Of a stretch of DNA of 5,811 bases, positions 1 to 4,579 are shown one piece after another. How positions within the stretch are numbered: position 1 is the stretch's first letter; each line of letters starts with the position of its first letter. The position numbers and the translations under genes are program-made. The DNA is from an uncultured Lachnospiraceae bacterium (GTDB lineage Bacteria; Bacillota; Clostridia; Lachnospirales; Lachnospiraceae): assembly GCA_948438565.1 (NCBI GenBank), contig CAOJLW010000148.1, forward strand, positions 1 through 5,811, read 5' to 3'. The notes beneath the pieces were generated by a model, which saw nothing but the letters and a program-made list of their open reading frames with translations, ran no database searches and was not told the origin of the DNA.

Positions 1-1
1 A

Positions 2-613
2 AGGGATTTACCGTTTTCTGACGTAAGTCGTTTTTTTGCCTATCCCTGTCTCTTTGTCAATGACGCCAATGCAGGGGCGTATGCGGAGGGGATGCTGACA
101 GAAAGTCTGGAACGTTTTTTTTATCTGTCTTTGAGCAATACGGTGGGCGGTGCAGTCTATAGTAACGGCATACTGGAGCAGGGAAATAATTTCCGATGCG
201 GAGAAGTGGGGCATATGACGATTTTCCCGGATGGGAAAGCCTGTTATTGCGGGAAATCGGGATGTCTGGACGCATATTGTTCCGCAAAACGCCTGACAGA
301 CGGGAAACTTGAGGATTTTTTTGAAAGGCTCAAGCAGGGCGAACGGGAAGCGACGGATATTTGGGATCGATATACGTCGGATCTGGCAATTGCTGTGAAT
401 AATATCCATATGGTTCTGGACTGCGACGTTGTCCTGGGCGGATATGTGGGAAGCGGTATAGAAACGCATATCCGCGACGTACAAGAGAAGGTGTCAAAAC
501 GGAATACATTTTCCGGGAAAAGCGCTTTTGTCCGTGCTTGCAGCCATAAAATGGGGGCGGCTGCGCTTGGAGCTTCCCTGAAAATTATAGAGACGTTTAT
601 GGAACAGATATAA
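2..613 (+). CDS. ROK-family protein (NagC/XylR-like regulator or sugar kinase), 3' part only
   Basis: The reading frame is open from the left edge, so the N-terminus, including any DNA-binding helix-turn-helix, lies outside the window; the first in-frame ATG (92) is internal. ROK proteins are either sugar kinases or sugar-responsive repressors built on the same fold. Visible hallmarks are FVNDANAGAYAE, whose Asp (nt 62-64) sits at the catalytic-base position; GEVGH, with the zinc-ligand His at nt 212-214; and the ROK zinc motif CYCGKSGC (Cys codons at 242, 248, 263). The usual phosphate loop LGTGIGG reads LSNTVGG (131-151), losing the GTG signature, which resembles repressors such as Mlc more than active kinases. 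It lies upstream of, and in the same direction as, a polyol-use operon, so it may regulate that operon. ROK membership is well supported; regulator over kinase is an inference. Confidence 0.85.
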   Translation, partial: RDLPFSDVSRFFAYPCLFVNDANAGAYAEGMLTESLERFFYLSLSNTVGGAVYSNGILEQGNNFRCGEVGHMTIFPDGKACYCGKSGCLDAYCSAKRLTDGKLEDFFERLKQGEREATDIWDRYTSDLAIAVNNIHMVLDCDVVLGGYVGSGIETHIRDVQEKVSKRNTFSGKSAFVRACSHKMGAAALGASLKIIETFMEQI

Positions 614-632
614 GAGCTGTTCATTTTGAATC

Positions 633-663
633 AAGAGATTTCTGAGGTGGAATCTCTTTTTTT
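633..663 (+). terminator. Intrinsic terminator after the ROK gene
   Basis: A perfect 8-bp inverted repeat, AAGAGATT (633-640) and AATCTCTT (651-658), encloses a 10-nt loop and runs into an unbroken T tract to 663. It starts 19 nt after the ROK stop codon. The stem is AT-rich and therefore moderate in strength, but its position and T tail fit an intrinsic terminator separating the ROK transcript from the operon downstream. Confidence 0.7.
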
Positions 664-675
664 GTTGCTATTTAC

Positions 676-689
676 TAAAATCGTTCGCA
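676..689 (+). promoter_or_regulatory. Possible catabolite-response element (cre-like)
   Basis: The 14-mer TAAAATCGTTCGCA matches the classic cre consensus TGWAANCGNTNWCA at all specified positions except two (A for G at position 2 and G for W at position 12). It lies 46 bp upstream of the -35 box of the operon promoter, a placement that would suit CcpA-dependent activation or an auxiliary site rather than simple promoter blocking. The core CG and both flanks are present, but the match is imperfect and the motif is degenerate, so this is only a candidate. Confidence 0.25.
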
Positions 690-692
690 GCA

Positions 693-719
693 TTTTGGCC
701 AACGTGACGAAAGTCAAAA
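693..719 (+). promoter_or_regulatory. Imperfect 27-bp palindrome, candidate operator
   Basis: This is an inverted repeat centred on base 706: the outer arms TTTTG (693-697) and CAAAA (715-719) pair, base 699 pairs with 713, and the centre is a perfect CGTGACG (703-709). In all, 9 of 13 symmetric pairs match. It also contains the short palindrome TTGGCCAA (695-702) and TGAC-GAAA-GTCA (705-716). It ends 16 bp upstream of the -35 box. Two-fold symmetry upstream of a sugar operon fits an activator or ROK/LacI-type site, but no specific regulator can be named. Confidence 0.3.
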
Positions 720-735
720 GAATCCTGCTTTTTTA

Positions 736-764
736 TTGACAAATCCAAAGTTTCTCTATAAAAT
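736..764 (+). promoter_or_regulatory. Sigma-A-type promoter of the polyol operon
   Basis: A consensus -35 box TTGACA (736-741) is followed after 17 bp by TAAAAT (759-764), one base from the TATAAT consensus. An overlapping TATAAA (757-762) would give a 15-bp spacer and is less favoured. Transcription would begin near 770, giving a leader of about 60 nt that is AT-rich and shows no obvious riboswitch or hairpin. It is the only strong promoter-like match in the gap before the dehydrogenase gene and follows the ROK terminator. Confidence 0.75.
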
Positions 765-815
765 AATATACATAATAAAACTATTTAATAAAGTATAAAA
801 TAAAGAGAAGAAAAC

Positions 816-820
816 GGAGG
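816..820 (+). promoter_or_regulatory. Ribosome binding site of the dehydrogenase gene
   Basis: GGAGG lies 9 nt before the ATG at 830. Two more in-frame ATGs follow (839 and 842), and many relatives begin at the equivalent of the last one (MKTAVM), but only the ATG at 830 has a well-spaced Shine-Dalgarno sequence, so it is preferred. Confidence 0.75.
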
Positions 821-829
821 AACGAAACG

Positions 830-1879
830 ATGGAAGGAATGATGAAAACGGCTGTTATGCTCGGCATTGGCAAGATGGGATTGGAAGAAAGAGAGATTCC
901 GACTCCGAAAGACAACGAGGCGCTGGTCAAATTAGAGTATGTCGGCATTTGCGGCAGCGATCTGCACTATTACGAAACAGGGGCAATCGGAGATTATGTG
1001 GTAAAACCGCCGTTTGTGCTTGGACATGAACCGGGAGGCATCGTGGTGGAAGTGGGAAAAGATGTAAAGCATCTGAAGGTTGGCGACCGAGTGGCGTTAG
1101 AACCGGGAAAGACCTGTGGACACTGCGAATTCTGTAAATCAGGACAATACAACCTCTGTCCGGATGTGGTGTTCTTTGCAACGCCGCCGGTGGACGGGGT
1201 ATTTCAGGAATATGTGGCGCATGAAGCAGACCTTTGTTTTAAGCTTCCGGATAACGTGAGCACAATGGAAGGCGCTTTGATCGAGCCGTTGGCAGTCGGG
1301 TTTCATGCCGCGATGCAGGGAGGCGCAAGGGCAGGTCAGACAGCGGTCGTTATGGGGGCTGGATGTATTGGCCTTGTCACGATGATGGCATTAAAGGCGA
1401 TGGGGGTATCCAGAGTCTATGTAGTGGATATTATGGAAAAACGCCTTCAAAAAGCTCTGGAGCTGGGAGCGGACGGCGTTATCCATGGAAGCCGGACGGA
1501 TGCGGTGGAAGAGGTTAGGAAGCTGACGGATGGAAAAGGGTGCGACCTTGCGGTGGAAACGGCCGGCACACAGATTACGACGGTTCAAACGATACATATG
1601 ACGAAAAAAGGCGCGACAATAGTATTGGTAGGATACAGCAAGAGCGGAGAAATGACGCTGCCCATGAGTCTTGCGCTGGATAAAGAGCTGACCTTTCGGA
1701 CAGTTTTCCGCTATCGTCATATCTACCCAATGGCAATTGATGCAGTCGCTTCAGGCAAAGTCAATTTAAAAGGCATTGTAACGGATGTATTCGGTCTCGA
1801 CGAGGTGCAAAAAGCCATGGATTACAGCGTAAACAACAAAGCGGATATCGTAAAGGCTGTAATTAAGATTATAAAATAG
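830..1879 (+). CDS. Zinc-dependent polyol dehydrogenase (sorbitol/L-iditol 2-dehydrogenase type, MDR family)
   Basis: A 349-residue cytosolic medium-chain dehydrogenase that would oxidise a polyol to a ketose with NAD+. The N-terminal catalytic domain carries the zinc ligands Cys41 (GICGSDLHYYE), His66-Glu67 (GHEPGG) and Glu152 (IEPLAV); four cysteines at 96, 99, 102 and 110 form the structural zinc lobe. The Rossmann domain has GAGCIG at 176-181 and an acidic Asp200 ending the second strand (YVVDIMEKR), which favours NAD+ over NADP+. FRYRHIYPMAI near residues 293-303 is characteristic of the sorbitol/xylitol dehydrogenase branch rather than threonine dehydrogenase. Length and motifs are complete. 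It is the first gene of an operon with a sugar symporter and a fructokinase, so oxidation of sorbitol to fructose is the most economical guess. Xylitol, arabitol, iditol or mannitol cannot be excluded from sequence alone. Confidence 0.9.
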   Translation: MEGMMKTAVMLGIGKMGLEEREIPTPKDNEALVKLEYVGICGSDLHYYETGAIGDYVVKPPFVLGHEPGGIVVEVGKDVKHLKVGDRVALEPGKTCGHCEFCKSGQYNLCPDVVFFATPPVDGVFQEYVAHEADLCFKLPDNVSTMEGALIEPLAVGFHAAMQGGARAGQTAVVMGAGCIGLVTMMALKAMGVSRVYVVDIMEKRLQKALELGADGVIHGSRTDAVEEVRKLTDGKGCDLAVETAGTQITTVQTIHMTKKGATIVLVGYSKSGEMTLPMSLALDKELTFRTVFRYRHIYPMAIDAVASGKVNLKGIVTDVFGLDEVQKAMDYSVNNKADIVKAVIKIIK

Positions 1880-1916
1880 TCGGACAAAAAGAGAAGGATA
1901 AACGTTTGCATATAAT

Positions 1917-1923
1917 AAGGAGG
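1917..1923 (+). promoter_or_regulatory. Ribosome binding site that sets the symporter start
   Basis: A full AAGGAGG lies 6 nt before the ATG at 1930. The frame is also open from a TTG at 1906, but that start would place the Shine-Dalgarno inside the coding region and has no good site of its own, so 1930 is chosen. Confidence 0.85.
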
Positions 1924-1929
1924 AAGGCA

Positions 1930-3306
1930 ATGGGACAAAACCAAACCGATGTAAAAGTGCCGTTAGTCAGTAAGATTGCCTATGGCATGGGCGACGTGGG
2001 GTGTAATTTCAGTTGGATGTTTGTCGGGAATTTCCTGATGATTTTTTATACAGATGTCTTTGGAATTGGAATGGGGGCAGTTGCAGGGTTGATGCTGTTT
2101 TCAAGATTTTGGGACGCAATCAACGATCCGGTGATTGGAGGCTTGAGCGACAAGACGCATACCAGATGGGGAAGATACCGTCCCTGGCTTTTGATTGCGG
2201 CTCCGTTGACAGCCATTGTGCTGATGTTGACGTTTTGGGCGCATCCCAATTGGCCGTCTACGGTAAAAATTGTTTATATGGCGGTTACCTATTGCATACT
2301 GGTCTTAGGTTATACCTGTGTCAACATCCCCTATGGGACCTTGTGCGGCGCAATGACGCAAAATATAGAAGAGCGGGCCAAGATCAACACGTTCCGTTCT
2401 GTCAGTGCAATGATTGCAATCGGTATCATCAATATTATAACGGTTCCGTTGATTGCGTCGCTTGGCGGGGGCAACGACTTACAGGGATATCTTTTGGTCG
2501 CCATGATCTATGGATGTATTTTTGCAGCCTGTCATATGTTCTGTTTTGCAAAAACAAAGGAAGTTGTGGAGGTTCCGGAAAAGGAAAAAACATCCTTGAA
2601 ACTACAGCTGGCTTCCGTTGCAAAAAATAAACCGTATATGATCGCTGTGGCAGGACAGTTTTTATTTGGAGTGACGCTTTACGGAAGGAATGCAGACGCG
2701 CTTTATTATTTCACTTATGTGGAGGGGAATCCGGCGCTGTTTAGTACGTATTCGCTGTTTATCATTGTGCCTTCGATTATTGGCGCGGCTTGTTTTCCGG
2801 TGGTATTTAGGCTGACCAACAACAAAGGGCGTTCGGCCTCTATCTTTGCATTGCTGACCGGGATTAGTATGTTTTGTATGTATTTTTTTACGGCTAGGCA
2901 GGCGCCGATTCCATTTTACCTGTTTTCCTGTTTGGCGCAGTTTTTCTTCTCAGGATTTAACACAGCCATTTATGCTATTGTGCCGGATTGTGTGGAATAT
3001 GGAGAATGGAAAACCGGACTGCGCAACGACGGTTTTCAATACGCGTTTATTTCTTTGGGAAATAAAATAGGGATGGCGATTGGGACTTCTGTGTTGGCCA
3101 GTGTTTTAGGCAGCCTGGGATATATGGCGAACCAACAGCAGAATCCGGCTGTACTGTCTGTGATCAAGCATTCTTTTACGACAGTTCCAGGCATTCTGTG
3201 GATTGTGACAGCGGCGGTTTTGTATTTTTACCGTCTGAACCGGAAAGCTTATAATCAGATTGTGCAGGAAATTCAGGACAGGAAGGGGAGTGGAAATCAT
3301 GTATGA
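1930..3306 (+). CDS. GPH-family sugar/polyol:cation symporter (MelB/XylP-like, MFS fold)
   Basis: A 458-residue inner-membrane transporter with about twelve hydrophobic segments, starting near residues 15-40 and ending near 418-436. Family hallmarks are the opening YGMGDVGCN; WDAINDPVIGGLSDKT (61-76), whose Asp62 and Asp66 match the cation-site Asp55 and Asp59 of MelB; RWGRYRPW just after it; VPDCVEYGEWKTGLR (351-365); and Lys379 in GNKIG, matching MelB Lys377. The MelB Asp124 position is Asn132 (VNIPYGTL), as I recall from other non-melibiose members, so proton or another cation coupling is possible. There is no C-terminal IIA domain of the LacS type. The gene follows the dehydrogenase by 50 nt, and its last codons overlap the kinase start, so translation is probably coupled. 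It should import the operon's substrate unphosphorylated. The family is certain; the substrate is inferred from context. Confidence 0.9.
   Translation: MGQNQTDVKVPLVSKIAYGMGDVGCNFSWMFVGNFLMIFYTDVFGIGMGAVAGLMLFSRFWDAINDPVIGGLSDKTHTRWGRYRPWLLIAAPLTAIVLMLTFWAHPNWPSTVKIVYMAVTYCILVLGYTCVNIPYGTLCGAMTQNIEERAKINTFRSVSAMIAIGIINIITVPLIASLGGGNDLQGYLLVAMIYGCIFAACHMFCFAKTKEVVEVPEKEKTSLKLQLASVAKNKPYMIAVAGQFLFGVTLYGRNADALYYFTYVEGNPALFSTYSLFIIVPSIIGAACFPVVFRLTNNKGRSASIFALLTGISMFCMYFFTARQAPIPFYLFSCLAQFFFSGFNTAIYAIVPDCVEYGEWKTGLRNDGFQYAFISLGNKIGMAIGTSVLASVLGSLGYMANQQQNPAVLSVIKHSFTTVPGILWIVTAAVLYFYRLNRKAYNQIVQEIQDRKGSGNHV
3283..3290 (+). promoter_or_regulatory. Ribosome binding site of the kinase gene, inside the symporter gene
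   Basis: AAGGGGAG lies 8 nt before the ATG at 3299, which itself overlaps the symporter stop (3304-3306) by 8 bp. The frame is open further upstream to 3260, but only the ATG at 3299 gives the expected PfkB beginning, MYDVVALGELLIDF, with a good site. Confidence 0.75.
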
Positions 3307-4501
3307 TGTGGTGGCGTTAGGAGAGCTGCTTATTGATTTTATCCAAAATGGCAAAAATATAAACGGAAATCCGATTTTTGAAGCAAATCCGGGAGGAGCG
3401 CCCTGCAATGTACTTGCCATGTTGGCGCGCCTTGGCTATCAGACGGCTTTTATTGGAAAAGTGGGAGCAGACTATTTTGGGAGGATGCTCGGAGAGGCCA
3501 TTCAGGAAGCCGGGATCTCTGCGGAAGGATTGCGTTATGATCAAAAAGTCAATACAACCTTGGCTTTGGTGCACAAGCTATCAGACGGTGACCGTGATTT
3601 TTCGTTCTATCGAAAGCCGGGAGCGGATATGATGCTGACAGCAGAGGAAATCAATCAAAAGCTGATAGACGAATGCCGGATCCTGCATTTTGGTTCCCTT
3701 TCGCTTACGGATGAGCCAGCCAGGACAGCGACGAAAGAGACGGTCGCTTATGCAAAAGCTATGGGGAAATGGATTTCGTTTGATCCAAATGTAAGGGAAG
3801 CGTTATGGGAAAGCGAAGAACAGGCCAAAGAGGCTGTCTGGTATGGGATTGTCCAATGTGATTTTTTAAAAATCTCAGATAATGAAATCCAATGGCTGAC
3901 GGGATTTCAAAACTATGATGAAGGCGTGCAGGCAATCAGAGCGCGATCAAAGGCGCAGCTGATTCATGTGACCTTGGGCCGCCAGGGAAGCCTTGCATAT
4001 TATCTGGACAAGAAAGTCTGTGGAAAGCCGTTCTTACGCGGTAAGCCGGCAGATACGACAGGCGCCGGGGATGCATTTTGCGCCAGTGCGCTGAGTTTTG
4101 TGTTGGAACATGGCCTGGAAGCGTTGACAGAGAAGGATTTGGAAGAAATGCTGTTATATGCCAATGCGGCAGCTTCGATTGTGACTACCCGCAAAGGGGC
4201 GTTGCGCGCTATGCCGGACAAAAGAGAGATCGAAGGACTGATTGCAGACAGCAGGCAAAATCAGGTTGAACGTGGGGTTATGAAAACATTTTTTGTAACG
4301 CTGCGCTCCGTGGATACGGTGAAATCATTTGTCGATGATATGAGCCGGATGGAAGGGGACGTTTTTCTTTCTGTTGGAAAATATGTGATTGACGCCAAAT
4401 CCATTATGGGGATTTATAGTCTGGATCTGTCCAATCCCTTACAGCTTGCCATAGAGAACTGGAAAGACGAATATACGCAGATTGTTGAAAAATATCTGTA
4501 G
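3299..4501 (+). CDS. PfkB-family fructokinase with C-terminal HPr/Crh-like domain
   Basis: This 400-residue protein is clearly longer than the usual ~310-330 of PfkB sugar kinases. Residues 1 to about 320 form a complete ribokinase-fold kinase: ALGELLIDF at the start, the GGAPCNVLAMLARLG signature (32-46), a substrate-lid region with FSFYRKPGADMML (101-113), DPNVR (162-166), and the anion-hole signature DTTGAGDAF (252-260) with catalytic base Asp258. The sequence resembles fructokinases, so ATP-dependent fructose to fructose-6-phosphate is likely. Residues 328-400 match HPr: VTL..., then GDVFL, then IDAKSIMGIYSLDL (364-377), where Ser368 aligns with regulatory Ser46. The His15 loop (GxHARP) is missing through a three-residue gap. 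The linker between domains is only about seven residues. As the last gene of the polyol operon it would phosphorylate the ketose made by the dehydrogenase. Kinase assignment is firm; the HPr-like role is inferred. Confidence 0.9.
   Translation: MYDVVALGELLIDFIQNGKNINGNPIFEANPGGAPCNVLAMLARLGYQTAFIGKVGADYFGRMLGEAIQEAGISAEGLRYDQKVNTTLALVHKLSDGDRDFSFYRKPGADMMLTAEEINQKLIDECRILHFGSLSLTDEPARTATKETVAYAKAMGKWISFDPNVREALWESEEQAKEAVWYGIVQCDFLKISDNEIQWLTGFQNYDEGVQAIRARSKAQLIHVTLGRQGSLAYYLDKKVCGKPFLRGKPADTTGAGDAFCASALSFVLEHGLEALTEKDLEEMLLYANAAASIVTTRKGALRAMPDKREIEGLIADSRQNQVERGVMKTFFVTLRSVDTVKSFVDDMSRMEGDVFLSVGKYVIDAKSIMGIYSLDLSNPLQLAIENWKDEYTQIVEKYL
4280..4498 (+). other. HPr/Crh-like domain within the fructokinase
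   Basis: This stretch codes for residues 328-400 and begins with a methionine codon (4280), as a free HPr-like protein would. Aligned to B. subtilis HPr without gaps, MEGDVFLSVGKYVIDAKSIMG faces YDADVN...LKSIMG, putting Ser368 (codon 4400-4402) at Ser46. From the VT at 333-334 to this serine there are three residues fewer than in HPr, and the gap falls on the active-site loop, so neither His15 nor Arg17 has a counterpart. Such a domain could be read by HPr kinase or bind CcpA-like partners, but should not carry phosphate from enzyme I. Confidence 0.75.
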
Positions 4502-4518
4502 AATCGGACAAATAGACG

Positions 4519-4566
4519 AAAACCATCCCAAAGCTGGCATTCTGCGCCATACTTTGGGATGGTTTT
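4519..4566. terminator. Bidirectional intrinsic terminator between convergent genes
   Basis: A perfect 15-bp inverted repeat, AAAACCATCCCAAAG (4519-4533) and CTTTGGGATGGTTTT (4552-4566), flanks an 18-nt centre that can add a small TGGC/GCCA stem (4535-4538 with 4546-4549). Read on the plus strand it ends in TTTT, and on the minus strand it also ends in TTTT. It starts 17 nt after the fructokinase stop and lies 13 nt past the htpG stop, so it can end both transcripts. Confidence 0.9.
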
Positions 4567-4579
4567 GCATTGACAGGTT

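Noticed and set aside
8..484. 158-codon open frame on the minus strand opposite the ROK gene
   Set aside because: It is the antisense shadow of a gene with clear ROK motifs, has no recognisable domain, and its predicted protein is rich in His/Arg/Pro in a way typical of reverse frames.
757..803. Direct repeat TATAAAATAA at 757-766 and 794-803, possible second -10 box or regulator site
   Set aside because: The region is extremely AT-rich, so such repeats arise by chance, and the second copy has no -35 box at a suitable distance.
1906..1929. TTG start giving an eight-residue longer symporter
   Set aside because: The AAGGAGG at 1917-1923 would be inside the coding region, and the ATG at 1930 is ideally spaced from it.
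2013..2630. 205-codon open frame on the plus strand inside the symporter gene
   Set aside because: It is an out-of-frame shadow of the GPH symporter, whose own frame carries all the family motifs; the shadow product is Cys/Trp-rich with no domain.
3378..3632. 84-codon plus-strand frame inside the kinase gene
   Set aside because: It overlaps the PfkB substrate-binding region in another frame, has no domain, and the kinase frame explains the sequence.
1881..4512. CGGACAAA found just after the dehydrogenase stop (1881-1888) and just after the kinase stop (4505-4512)
   Set aside because: It is an 8-base match without symmetry or flanking similarity; two copies in this length can occur by chance and no function is suggested.
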